Origin: Saccharopolyspora elongata
Lineage (GTDB): Bacteria > Actinomycetota > Actinomycetes > Mycobacteriales > Pseudonocardiaceae
Direction: 5' to 3'
NCBI RefSeq assembly: GCF_004348985.1
Contig: NZ_SMKW01000012.1
Span: forward strand, 62,001-126,000
DNA: 64,000 bases
Position numbers and translations under genes: made by a program. The notes beneath the pieces were generated by a model, which saw nothing but the letters and a program-made list of their open reading frames with translations, made no database searches and was not told the origin of the DNA. Numbering within the stretch: the first letter of the stretch is position 1; each line of letters begins with the position of its first letter. This document shows positions 27,988 through 36,346 of this stretch, in pieces.

Positions 27988-29285
27988 GCGTGGAGCTCCT
28001 GCTCGGCCAGCGAGATTGTTTCGGTGAGGATCTGCAGCGCCTGCGCCGCTTCCTCCTCGGTCAGCGTCATCGGCGGCGCCAGGCGCAGGACGTTCCCGTG
28101 CAGCCCGCCCTTGCCTACCAACATTCCGCGCCGCTTCGCCAGTTCCATCACCCGCGTGGCCGACGCGGCGGCGGGCGTGCGGGTGCCGGGTTCGACGAGC
28201 TCGACGCCGATCATCAGGCCCTTGCCTCGCACGTCGCCGATCAGCGGGCACCGCTGGGCGTGCGCCCGCAGGCCGTCGAGGAGCCGGGTGCCGAGTTTCG
28301 CGGCGTTGCCCTGCAGGTCGTGGTCGAGCAGGTAGGCCAGGGCGGCCCCGGCGCCGGCGGTGGAGATCGGGTTGCCGCCGAAGGTGGAGATCGAGTTGGC
28401 GGTCAGGCAGTCCATCAGCTCCGCCTCGGCGACCACCCCGCCGATGGCCAGCCCGTTGCCCAGGCCCTTGGCGAAGGTCATCGCCGCGGGCACCACGCCG
28501 TGCGCCTGGATGCCCCAGAAGTGCTCGCCAGTGCGGCCCCAGCCGGTCTGCACCTCGTCGGAGATCAGCAGGATCCCGTACTCCTCCAGGACCTCGGCGA
28601 AGGCGCCGAACAGCCCGTCCGGTGGAGTGGCGAAGCCGCCGACGCCCTGGATCGGCTCGGCGATCATGCAGGCCACGTCGCCTGCGGTGGTGGTCTCGAT
28701 GACCTCGCGCAGGTCGTCGACGCAGGCGGCGATGTAGTCGGCGTCGGAGAGGTCCCGGAACGGGCTGCGGTAGCGGTAGCCGCCGTGCACGTAGCTGACC
28801 TTCACCGGCGACAGCGAGCTGGCCGACCAGCCGCGGTTGCCGGTCACGCCGAGGGTGCCGAAGGCCCGCCCGTGGTAGGAGTTGCGCAGCGCGAGGACCT
28901 GGTTGCTGCGCCGGTACTCGGTTGCCAGCATGAGCGCGGTCTCGTTCGCCTCGGTGCCGGAGCCGGTGAAGAACACCTTGGGGTTGGTCATCCCGGACAG
29001 CTCGCCGATCCGCTCGGCCAGCTCCACCTGCTGCCGGATCAGGTAGAGCGTCGAGGTATGCAGGATGCCGGTGTCGACCTGGCGGCGGATCGCGTCGCTG
29101 ATCTCGGCGACGTCGTAGCCGATGGCGTTGGTCAGGATCCCGGCGAAGAAGTCCAGGTAGGTGTTGCCGTCGGCGTCGGTGACGTGCCGTCCCTCGCCCG
29201 CGACGATCTCGATGGGCTCGTCGTAGTAGAGCGCCAGCCAGCCGGGCATGGCGGCGCGGTGCCTGGCCAGCAAGGATTCCGTCAT
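27984..29285 (-). CDS. Class III PLP aminotransferase (AGXT2-like, beta-amino acid type)
   Basis: A 433-residue fold-type I aminotransferase. The PLP lysine is in TFAKGLGNGLAIGG, the aspartate region is LLISDEVQTGWGRTG, and GSGTEANETALMLAT lies in the cofactor phosphate site. The closest named relatives are alanine-glyoxylate aminotransferase 2 / 3-aminoisobutyrate-pyruvate aminotransferases. Coupling to mmsA supports a substrate that yields methylmalonate or malonate semialdehyde, i.e. 3-aminoisobutyrate or beta-alanine from thymine, uracil or valine. It is divergent from a PucR-type gene, the probable regulator. Confidence 0.9.
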   Translation of the reverse strand: MTESLLARHRAAMPGWLALYYDEPIEIVAGEGRHVTDADGNTYLDFFAGILTNAIGYDVAEISDAIRRQVDTGILHTSTLYLIRQQVELAERIGELSGMTNPKVFFTGSGTEANETALMLATEYRRSNQVLALRNSYHGRAFGTLGVTGNRGWSASSLSPVKVSYVHGGYRYRSPFRDLSDADYIAACVDDLREVIETTTAGDVACMIAEPIQGVGGFATPPDGLFGAFAEVLEEYGILLISDEVQTGWGRTGEHFWGIQAHGVVPAAMTFAKGLGNGLAIGGVVAEAELMDCLTANSISTFGGNPISTAGAGAALAYLLDHDLQGNAAKLGTRLLDGLRAHAQRCPLIGDVRGKGLMIGVELVEPGTRTPAAASATRVMELAKRRGMLVGKGGLHGNVLRLAPPMTLTEEEAAQALQILTETISLAEQELHA

Positions 29286-29427
29286 CAGCGTCCTCTTCCC
29301 TCCAGGGATGGCCGGTTCCTCCGCGGCGGTCGTGCGTGCCGCTGCGGCCAGTCTGGTCGGCCGCGGCGGCCGCTTCCACGGACAACCTGTACTAATATGG
29401 CGCCGCAGGCATTACGGTTTGTACACC

Positions 29428-31062
29428 ATGGATGCCGCGATGAAACCGACCTCGCCGGATGTGCTGGCGCTGCCGACCGTGTCCGAGGTGCTGGAGCTGC
29501 CGGTCCTGCGGCGCGGCAAGCCTCGGGTGGTGGCCGGCGCCTCCGGCCTGGACGGGCGGGTGCGCTGGGTGCACGTCGCGGAGATCGCCGACATCGCCCC
29601 GCTGCTCAGCGGCGGCGAGCTGGTACTGACCACCGGCATCGCGCTCCCCGAGGAGCCCGCGCAGCTGGTGCGCTACGTCGACGAGCTCGCCGCGGTCGGG
29701 GCGTGCGGGCTGGTGGTGGAGCTGGTGCGCCGGTGGCGCGACCGGGTGCCGACGGCGCTGGTGGACGCGGCGCACCGGCACGACCTGCCGCTGGTGACGC
29801 TGTCGGAGGAAACGAAGTTCGTGGCCGTCACCGAGGCGGTGATCGCCCGGATCCGCGACGCCCAGCTGGCCGAGCTGCGCGCGACGCACGCCATCCACGA
29901 GACGTTCACCGCGCTGACCATCTCGGGCGCCGAACCCGCGTCGGTGCTGCGGGAAGCGGCGCGGATCGCCGGCCGCCCGGTGGTGCTCGAGACGCTCGCC
30001 CACCAGGTGCTGGCCTACGACTCGGCCGGTCAGGACCCGGTGGCGCTGCTGGCGGAGTGGGCGGAGCGGTCCCGCTCGGTGGTGCAGTCCGGCCGCACCT
30101 CCTACGACCCGGACCAGCGGTGGCTGACCACCGTGGTCGGGGCTCGCGGTGACGACTGGGGGCGGCTGGTGATGCTGGGGCCGGAGCCGCCGCACCGGCA
30201 CGTCGTGGTCGCCGAGCGGGCGGCGTCGGCGCTGGCGGTGAACCGGCTGGCGACCCGCGACCGGGAGAGCCTGGAGCGCCAGACGCACCGCACGCTGATC
30301 ACCGAACTGCTCGCGGGCAACGCCGATACCGCCGATCTGGCGGCCCGGTCCGCGGGCGTCGGCGTGCCGCTGGACGGTCCGCTGGTGGGCATCGCGGTCC
30401 GCCCGCACACCACGACGACGGTCGCCCCGGCGCTGGAAACCCAGCAGGCGCTGCGGGATCTCGCCGAGGCGACGGCACTCGCCGCGCGCAAGGCGAAGCT
30501 GCCGGTGCTGGTGGGCGTCGTCGACGACGTCACCGTCCAAGCCCTGGTATCGCTGCGAACGCCCGAAGCCGACGCCGTGCTGACCCGCTTGGCGGCGGAG
30601 GTCCGCCGGTCCGCGGGCACGCATTCGCTGCAGGTGGTGGTGGCGGTCGGGAGCGTCGTCGGCTCGATCGCCGGGGCGCGCCGGACGCTGACCGAGGCCG
30701 CGCAGGTCGCGGAGGCGGCGCTGCACATCGACGACGGCGGCCGCGAGTTCCACCGCCTGGACGACGTGCGGCTGCGCGGGCTTTTGCACCTGCTGCGCGG
30801 CGACGAACGGCTGATCGCGTTCGCGGAACGGGAGCTCGGGCCGATCATGTCCAGCGAACGGCTGCTGGACGCATTGCGATCGCTGTGCCGCCACGGCGGG
30901 AACAAGTCCGCGGCAGCGGCGGCGGCGCACCTCTCCCGAACCGCCTACTACGCGCAGCTGGCGCGCATCGAGCAGCTGCTGGGCGTATCGCTGAGCGCGC
31001 CGGAATCCCTGGTGTCACTGCACGTCGCACTCCTGGCGCGGGATCTGCACAGCGGATCGTGA
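29428..31062 (+). CDS. PucR-family transcriptional regulator
   Basis: A 544-residue regulator with an N-terminal PucR sensor domain (from TVSEVLELPVLRRGKPRVVAG to about residue 130), a central GGDEF-like/CdaR region, and a C-terminal PucR helix-turn-helix (HGGNKSAAAAAAHLSRTAYYAQLARIEQLLG). PucR regulators control purine, allantoin and amino acid degradation. The ATG at 29428 is in frame with a second ATG four codons later. It is divergent from the aminotransferase/mmsA operon; TGTAC motifs at about 29390 and a TGTACA at about 29421 in the gap are candidate binding sites. Target control is inferred. Confidence 0.9.
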   Translation: MDAAMKPTSPDVLALPTVSEVLELPVLRRGKPRVVAGASGLDGRVRWVHVAEIADIAPLLSGGELVLTTGIALPEEPAQLVRYVDELAAVGACGLVVELVRRWRDRVPTALVDAAHRHDLPLVTLSEETKFVAVTEAVIARIRDAQLAELRATHAIHETFTALTISGAEPASVLREAARIAGRPVVLETLAHQVLAYDSAGQDPVALLAEWAERSRSVVQSGRTSYDPDQRWLTTVVGARGDDWGRLVMLGPEPPHRHVVVAERAASALAVNRLATRDRESLERQTHRTLITELLAGNADTADLAARSAGVGVPLDGPLVGIAVRPHTTTTVAPALETQQALRDLAEATALAARKAKLPVLVGVVDDVTVQALVSLRTPEADAVLTRLAAEVRRSAGTHSLQVVVAVGSVVGSIAGARRTLTEAAQVAEAALHIDDGGREFHRLDDVRLRGLLHLLRGDERLIAFAERELGPIMSSERLLDALRSLCRHGGNKSAAAAAAHLSRTAYYAQLARIEQLLGVSLSAPESLVSLHVALLARDLHSGS

Positions 31063-31067
31063 ACCCC

Positions 31068-31673
31068 TCAGGGCCGGGGGCTCAGGGTTCGACGGGTCAG
31101 GTCCTGGGTCTGCTTCGTCAGGTCCGCGACGTCGATCTCGGCCCCGGTGGCGATCAGTTCGTCGAGGAGGCCGTCCACGCCGTGGTAGACGATCCGGAAC
31201 GCCGTGGGCGCGTCCGGCGCGAAGGTGCCGTCGGGCACGCCGTCGGCGACGAAGTCGCCGATGCGGTCGATCACCCGGCGGTTGATGTCCTTGCACAGCT
31301 CCAGGGCCTTGGCGTTGGCCGAACCGTAGACCGTGCGGTGCAGTTCGGCGTTGCGCACCGCGTGGTCCAGCAGTGCCGCCCACAGCTCGTCCAATGTGGA
31401 CCACCTCGACCCGTCGCCGGCGAGCACCCGGTCGGCGATCTCCAGGATGCCTTCGACGTAGCGCTCCCAGACGGCGGCGAGCAGGTGTTCCTTCGACTCG
31501 AAGTAGAGGTAGATGGTGCCCTGGGCGATCCCGCCCGCCCGGGCGACCTCCGCCATCGTCGCCCGCGCGAAACCCGTGGTCGAGAAGACCTCGGTCCCGG
31601 CTTGCAGGATCGCTTCGCGCCGGTCCTCCGGACTCATCGTCACCCGGCGGCGTGCCGGTGTTCGTGCGGACAT
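31068..31673 (-). CDS. TetR-family repressor, partner of the adjacent exporter
   Basis: A 201-residue TetR regulator: the helix-turn-helix is REAILQAGTEVFSTTGFARATMAEVARAGGIAQGTIYLYFESKEHLL, followed by an all-helical ligand domain. The ATG at 31673 has GGAAGG upstream; a longer N-terminus is possible but begins with unrelated sequence. It is divergent from the DHA2 exporter gene, the classical drug-sensing arrangement. It is convergent with the PucR gene, with five bases between stop codons. The inducer is unknown. Confidence 0.9.
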   Translation of the reverse strand: MSARTPARRRVTMSPEDRREAILQAGTEVFSTTGFARATMAEVARAGGIAQGTIYLYFESKEHLLAAVWERYVEGILEIADRVLAGDGSRWSTLDELWAALLDHAVRNAELHRTVYGSANAKALELCKDINRRVIDRIGDFVADGVPDGTFAPDAPTAFRIVYHGVDGLLDELIATGAEIDVADLTKQTQDLTRRTLSPRP

Positions 31674-31753
31674 CTCGGCGACCTTCCTGCTGTGCGGCGG
31701 GCGCCAGCATAGCACTCGACTGAACGGCGCTCACTGAGCCGCGCTCATTGACT

Positions 31754-31772
31754 GACTGAGCGTCATTCAGTT
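31754..31772. promoter_or_regulatory. Candidate TetR operator in the TetR/exporter gap
   Basis: ACTGA and TCAGT form a dyad with a seven-base spacer (31755-31771), extended by one more pair. A TTGACT hexamer (31749-31754) at its edge could be a -35 for the exporter. Several further ACTGA/CTCA half-sites lie at 31715-31750. Confidence 0.5.
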
Positions 31773-31826
31773 AGCGTTCGCGGCGGCGCGCTCGCGCCCT
31801 CCGATCACTCCGCGAGGTTCTCCCGA

Positions 31827-33392
31827 ATGCCGAATTCCCCTGTCCCCGAACGTCATCCACGACTGCTGCTGGCGCTGATCAGCAGCGGCGTCTTCCTGGT
31901 CCAGCTCGACGCGACGATCGTCGCCATCGCCCTGCCGGACGTGCAGGCGCACCTCGGCGTCGGCGTCGGCGATCTGCAGTGGATCGTCGCCGGCTACACG
32001 CTCATGCTCGCCGGACTGCTGCTCACCGCGGGCACCCTCGGCGACCGCTTCGGCCACCGGCGGCTGTTCCTCGGCGGACTCGTCGCGTTCACCGCCGCCT
32101 CCGCGCTCTGCGCGCTCGCGCCGACCTTCGAGGCCTTGCTGGCGGCACGCATCCTGCAGGGCGGCGCGGGCTCCGTGCTCATCCCGGTGTCGTTGGCGCT
32201 GATCAGCACGGTGTTCCCGGATCCACGAGCACGCGCGAAGGCCATCGGCACCTGGGCCGGCATCGGCGGGCTGGCGCTCGCCGCCGGGCCGCTGCTCGGC
32301 GGCGTGCTGGTCGGAGCCTTCGGCTGGCCGAGCATCTTCTGGGTGAACATCCCGGTCGGCGTCGCCGCCGCGCTCGCCCTCCGACGCCTGCTCCCGAACC
32401 ACCGTCCACAAGGGACCCGTTCGCTGGATCCGCTGGGACAGCTGCTCTTCGCCGCGTCGATCGCCGCGCTCACCTACGCACTGATCGAAGGCGGACGCGA
32501 CTGGACGGCCACGCCAGTCGTGGCCGCGCTAGTGGTCGCCACGGCCGGGCTGGTCGTCTTCGTGCGCTGGGAGCTGCGGCACCCCGACCCGATGGTGCCG
32601 ATCCGGCTGTTCCGCAGCCCGGTGGTGCTGGTCGCCGGGGCCGTCAACCTGTTCGGCCTGCTCGGCCTCTACGGCGGCATCTTCCTGCTGACGCTCTACC
32701 TGCAGCAGGTGAACCGGCTCAGCGCGGCGGCGGCCGGACTGCGGTTCCTGGCGCTGAACCTGGCGATCATGATCTTCTCCTACCTGGCCAGCGTGCTGGC
32801 CGCGAAGCTCGGGCCGCGACCGCCGATCGTCGCCGGTTCGACGCTGACCGCCATCGGCCTGCTGGCCCTCACCGGGCTCGGCGTCGGCACCGGCTACGAG
32901 CAGTACTGGTGGGCGCTCGCGCTGCTCGGCGCCGGGGTCTCGCTGGTCGGCGCGCCCGCCACCGTTGCGTTGCTGAGCGCGGTTCCGCCCGAGCAAGCCG
33001 GTGCCGCGTCGGGAATTTCCAATACCTTCCGGCAGCTGGGCAGCGTTTTCGGCGTCGCGGTCTGCGGCACGCTGCTCGTCTCGCACCTGCGGGCGGAACT
33101 GCCAACGCGGCTGCCGGCGCTCCCGGCGGCCGCGATCGACCCGCTGTCCAGCGGAGATCTGTCGATCATCGACCGGCTCCCGATCGACCTCCGGCAACCG
33201 GCCTTCGACGTCAGCGCACGGCTGCTCGTCGAAGGGCTGCACCTGGGCGCCCTGGTCGCCGCCGCCTGCGCGCTGCTCGCCGGAGTGACCGCCCTGCTGT
33301 TCCTGCCCCGAAGCGGCGCGATCCGGCCGCTTTCCCAGTCCCAGCCACAAGTTCGTGCCCGCCGGGGAAGGACGCCGCGGCGCCGGGTGTAG
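31827..33392 (+). CDS. MFS multidrug exporter, DHA2 (EmrB/QacA) family
   Basis: A 521-residue, roughly 14-helix proton-driven exporter. Helix 1 motif D is seen as FLVQLDATIVAIALPDVQ, motif A as GDRFGHRRLFLGG after helix 2, and motif C in the GPLLGGVLVGAFGWPSIFWVNIPVG region. Such pumps export lipophilic drugs, dyes or self-made antibiotics. Divergent pairing with a TetR gene suggests induction by its substrate. The C-terminal tail is rich in arginine. No biosynthetic cluster is next to it. Confidence 0.9.
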   Translation: MPNSPVPERHPRLLLALISSGVFLVQLDATIVAIALPDVQAHLGVGVGDLQWIVAGYTLMLAGLLLTAGTLGDRFGHRRLFLGGLVAFTAASALCALAPTFEALLAARILQGGAGSVLIPVSLALISTVFPDPRARAKAIGTWAGIGGLALAAGPLLGGVLVGAFGWPSIFWVNIPVGVAAALALRRLLPNHRPQGTRSLDPLGQLLFAASIAALTYALIEGGRDWTATPVVAALVVATAGLVVFVRWELRHPDPMVPIRLFRSPVVLVAGAVNLFGLLGLYGGIFLLTLYLQQVNRLSAAAAGLRFLALNLAIMIFSYLASVLAAKLGPRPPIVAGSTLTAIGLLALTGLGVGTGYEQYWWALALLGAGVSLVGAPATVALLSAVPPEQAGAASGISNTFRQLGSVFGVAVCGTLLVSHLRAELPTRLPALPAAAIDPLSSGDLSIIDRLPIDLRQPAFDVSARLLVEGLHLGALVAAACALLAGVTALLFLPRSGAIRPLSQSQPQVRARRGRTPRRRV

Positions 33393-33404
33393 CCTTGGGC
33401 CGCT

Positions 33405-33452
33405 GGCCGCGCACTGACGGCACCTCCCCCCAGTGGCTGTCGGTGCGCGGCC
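33405..33452 (+). terminator. Probable terminator of the DHA2 exporter gene
   Basis: A 10-bp stem GGCCGCGCAC/GTGCGCGGCC with a partly paired 28-base loop begins 13 bases after the stop codon. Confidence 0.55.
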
Positions 33453-33822
33453 GGCCCAGAGCCCGATTCACCGCCTCTGCAGCGAAAAACGGCCTTCGCC
33501 GTTCCCCGCACCGCGATCGCACCCCGCGAAACGAAGTACCCGCGGTGCCAGCGGCTCCCTAACCCATCATGGCGGTCCATCGAAGGCCCGATGTCCACTG
33601 AAATTGCGGAAGGCCGGGGCCGGACGCCTGCACCTGACGGGAGCCCCGCCGTCGGGCTCACCCGATTTGACCACCGTGCGTGCACGGTGACCCCGGTTCG
33701 CCCGCCGTTCGGGTGATGGGTCGATCATTGCCGCAGGAGGACGTTGAGCCGAACGGGTCAATGCCCGCCACCGGACGTCACGCGTCCCCCGCGCGCCAGT
33801 CCCGTCCGCGGAGGTGGGGAAG
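33453..33822. other. Gene-free region
   Basis: I find no credible gene on either strand in these 370 bases. Near its right end GGAGGTGGGG (33810-33819) is the ribosome binding site of the small gene that follows. No other motif stands out. Confidence 0.5.
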
Positions 33823-34102
33823 ATGTTTCGACCGAACCACTGGCAACCTGCCGAGCAGCAGCGGCACGCGACCCGCACCGTGGTGGTGCGCTTCGCCTTC
33901 GGGATCGTCAGCGAAGGCCAGCCGCCAAGCACACCTCGCCGTCGCCCCCGAGGCCGGCGCCCCGGAGCGCTGGCTCACGCACTGCGGCGTGGAGATCCCC
34001 GCGAACGTCGCCGAGGTGTCCGCGCAACCGGCCGGCATGCCGTGCATGGGCTGCCTCAGCGCCCCCGGCGGCCCGGCGAGACCACGACTCGGCTCCGGAT
34101 AG
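33823..34102 (+). pseudogene. Small cysteine-containing hypothetical protein with a frameshift
   Basis: A frame from the ATG at 33823, with GGAGG upstream, reads MFRPNHWQPAEQQRHATRTV and on to FAFGIVSEGQ, then degrades into proline/arginine. Shifting by one base near 33919-33927 gives QAHLAVAPEAGAPERWLTHC, then VEIPANVAEVSAQPAGMPCMGCLSA, ending in TAG at 34100. Removing one C in GCCGCC joins the two halves into a protein of about 92 residues with three cysteines, two as CxxC, which could bind zinc. I do not know its family. It is followed at once by a strong terminator, as a real gene would be. Confidence 0.55.
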
Positions 34103-34107
34103 CAGAA

Positions 34108-34138
34108 CCGCACCCGCCCGGAGGCCGGGCGGGTGCGG
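34108..34138. terminator. Bidirectional intrinsic terminator
   Basis: A perfect 14-bp stem CCGCACCCGCCCGG/CCGGGCGGGTGCGG with a three-base loop. It sits between two convergent genes, 5 bases after one stop and 13 bases from the other. Confidence 0.75.
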
Positions 34139-34151
34139 TCGAATGCGACGA

Positions 34152-34493
34152 TCAGCGCGAGAAGGTCACGGAACGCACCGCGACGTCGCGCGGGGCCTGC
34201 TGCCCCGGCTGCAGGACGTAGTAGTACACGTCGCTGGAGCAGTTCGAGTCCAGGAAGACGATCGCCGTTGCGTCGGTGTTGTTGCGCACCCCGTAGGCCG
34301 GGGCTTCCGGGTTCGGCAGTTCGAGCCGGTGGCAGAGCCGCCCGGCCGGGTCGAGGAGCGCGCGCTGGTGGTACGCGTTGGTCCCCTCGACCCAGTAGCT
34401 GAATTCGCCGTCCGCCGCGAGCGCAGAACCGGGCAGCGACAGCAGCAGACCGGCCGCACCGAGTGCGGCGGCAACAGTTGCGCGTAGACGCAT
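34152..34493 (-). CDS. Small secreted protein, 113 aa
   Basis: The first 27 residues are a classical signal peptide (MRLRATVAAALGAAGLLLSL, then PGSALA with likely cleavage after ALA). The mature part of about 86 residues has two cysteines (in GRLCHRLELP and LDSNCSSDV) likely to form one disulfide, many aromatic residues and short beta-prone stretches. AAAGGGA precedes the ATG at 34493. Similar short secreted proteins of unknown role are common in actinomycetes. It lies downstream of egtD but is separated by 120 bases; co-transcription is possible but not evident. Confidence 0.75.
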   Translation of the reverse strand: MRLRATVAAALGAAGLLLSLPGSALAADGEFSYWVEGTNAYHQRALLDPAGRLCHRLELPNPEAPAYGVRNNTDATAIVFLDSNCSSDVYYYVLQPGQQAPRDVAVRSVTFSR

Positions 34494-34613
34494 CGAAACC
34501 GTCCCTTTCTGGGAAATTCGGACGCTGACACCGCAATACTCGTGATCCCGCCCGCGCGCGCCACCGCGATCACCCGCCGGTGGGGTGGTCACCGCCCAAT
34601 TCACCGATCGGCT

Positions 34614-35585
34614 CTACCTCGCCACGGCCAGCGACAGCGCGAAGTCCTCGGCGTCGTCCAGCCACCAGTGGCGCAGCTCGAATCCGGCCACCCCCAGCTC
34701 GTCGCGGACCCGGCCGTGCCGGAACTTCGCCGAGATCTCGGTGCGGATCTCCTCTCCCTCGGCGAAGTCCACGCCCAGGCCGAGCTCCGGCAGCCGGACG
34801 TGCATCGGCCGGCCGGCCCGCAGCCGCATCTCGATCCACTCCTGCTCGGCGTTCCACAGGGCCACGTGCCGGAACCGCTCGGGCGCGAAGTCGGCGCCGA
34901 GCTCCCGGTTGAGCACCCGAAGCACGTTGCGGTTGAACTCCGCGGTCACGCCCTGCGCGTCGCCGTAGGCGCGCACCAGCCGCCCGGGATCCTTCACCAG
35001 GTCGGTGCCCAGCAGCAGCCACTCGCCCGGCCGCAGCGCCGCGCGCACCGCGGCGAAGAAACCCGCGCGCTCGGCCGGCAGCAGGTTCCCGATCGTGCCG
35101 CCGAGGAACGCGACCAGTCGGCCCGCCCCCGCGTCCAGCGCGGACAGACCGCTGGTGAAGTCGTCGACGACGCCGCGCACCCGGAGTTCCGGGTAGTCCA
35201 GCGCGATGGACTCCACGGCGGCGCGCAGCGCCGATCCGGACACGTCCAGCGGCACGAACCGCTCCAGGGTCTCGGTCTTGCGCAGCGCTTCCAGCAGCAG
35301 CCTGGTCTTCTCCGACGACCCGGACCCGAGCTCGACCAGGGTGGCCGCGCCGGTGATCTCGGCGATCTCCAGCGCGCGCCGCTGCAGGATCTGCTGCTCG
35401 GCGCGGGTCTGGTAGTACTCCGGCAGGGTCGTGATCCGCTCGAAGAGCTCGCTGCCCGCAGCGTCGTAGAACCACTTGGGAGACAACCACTTCGGGCTGT
35501 CCGTCAGCCCCTCGCGGGCGTCGGTGCGCAGCGCCCGGGCCGCGTCTTCCTCGGTGAATCGGACGAGAAGTTCCGGCTCGCTCAT
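34614..35585 (-). CDS. egtD: EgtD, L-histidine N-alpha-trimethyltransferase
   Basis: EgtD uses S-adenosylmethionine to trimethylate histidine to hercynine, the first committed step of ergothioneine synthesis. The 323-residue product matches the family length; the SAM motif is TLVELGSGSSEKTRLLLEAL, the substrate loop includes FLGGTIGNLLP, and FNRNVLRVLNRELGADF follows. Its start overlaps the egtC stop as ATGA. It is the last gene of the egtA-B-C-D operon. The next gene on this strand encodes a small secreted protein. Confidence 0.95.
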   Translation of the reverse strand: MSEPELLVRFTEEDAARALRTDAREGLTDSPKWLSPKWFYDAAGSELFERITTLPEYYQTRAEQQILQRRALEIAEITGAATLVELGSGSSEKTRLLLEALRKTETLERFVPLDVSGSALRAAVESIALDYPELRVRGVVDDFTSGLSALDAGAGRLVAFLGGTIGNLLPAERAGFFAAVRAALRPGEWLLLGTDLVKDPGRLVRAYGDAQGVTAEFNRNVLRVLNRELGADFAPERFRHVALWNAEQEWIEMRLRAGRPMHVRLPELGLGVDFAEGEEIRTEISAKFRHGRVRDELGVAGFELRHWWLDDAEDFALSLAVAR

Positions 35586-36343
35586 CGCTCCCCCATCGAC
35601 AACTCCGACAACGACGTCACCCGCGCATCCGTGGTGTCCGCGACGAGCAGGCACCGGTCCGGGACCTCCACCCACCCGGCTTCCGGGCCGAACGGCTCCG
35701 ACGCCACCGCCACCGACGCCTCCGCCCGGCGCACCCACAGCGCGTGCGTCCAGGTGGTGGCGATCAGCCGGGCGCCGTCGGAGAGCAGCAGGTTCAGCCG
35801 CGAATCCGGTGCGGCGGCGACGACCTCGCACACCAGCTCCCGCACCGCCCGGTCCGGCTCCTCTCCGTTGGCCAGCCGCTGCCGCAGCAGCGCCCACAGC
35901 AGCGCCGAGTCGGTGGCCGCCTCCAGCGTCAGCAGGTCCACGACCTCTAGCCGGGCGGCGAGCTTCGCCAGCGAATCCGGCCAGCCGGTGACCCGGCCGT
36001 TGTGGCTGAACAGCCAGGTGTCATCGGTGAACGGCGCGCACGCGCCCGGCGTCACCGGCATGCCGGCGGTCGCCGAGCGGACCGCCGCGACCACCGCGCC
36101 ACTGCGCACGTCCGCGGCCGTCTGCCGGAACGATTCGTCCGTCCACATCGGAACGGCGGCCCGGTAGCGGGCCACCCCGCCATCCGGCCGGTACCAGCCG
36201 ACGCCGAAGCCGTCGGCGTTGATCGTGCCGCCGCCGCGCATGTCGTTGGGCGCCCACGTCTGCTCCAGCAGCGAATGGACCGGTTCGAGCAGCAATTCCG
36301 CCAGCGTCATGGCTGGCCCCAGGTATCCCACGTGCCGGCACAT
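35582..36343 (-). CDS. egtC: EgtC, gamma-glutamyl-hercynylcysteine sulfoxide amidohydrolase
   Basis: A 253-residue class II glutamine amidotransferase-like hydrolase that removes glutamate from the EgtB product. The catalytic Cys is residue 2 after Met removal (MCRHVGYLGP), and the Ntn fold shows NADGFGVGWY and LFSHNGRVTGW. It overlaps egtD and lies three bases from egtB, so all are translated from one message. The presence of egtC marks this as the actinobacterial route using gamma-glutamylcysteine made by EgtA. Confidence 0.95.
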   Translation of the reverse strand: MCRHVGYLGPAMTLAELLLEPVHSLLEQTWAPNDMRGGGTINADGFGVGWYRPDGGVARYRAAVPMWTDESFRQTAADVRSGAVVAAVRSATAGMPVTPGACAPFTDDTWLFSHNGRVTGWPDSLAKLAARLEVVDLLTLEAATDSALLWALLRQRLANGEEPDRAVRELVCEVVAAAPDSRLNLLLSDGARLIATTWTHALWVRRAEASVAVASEPFGPEAGWVEVPDRCLLVADTTDARVTSLSELSMGER

Positions 36344-36346
36344 CGG

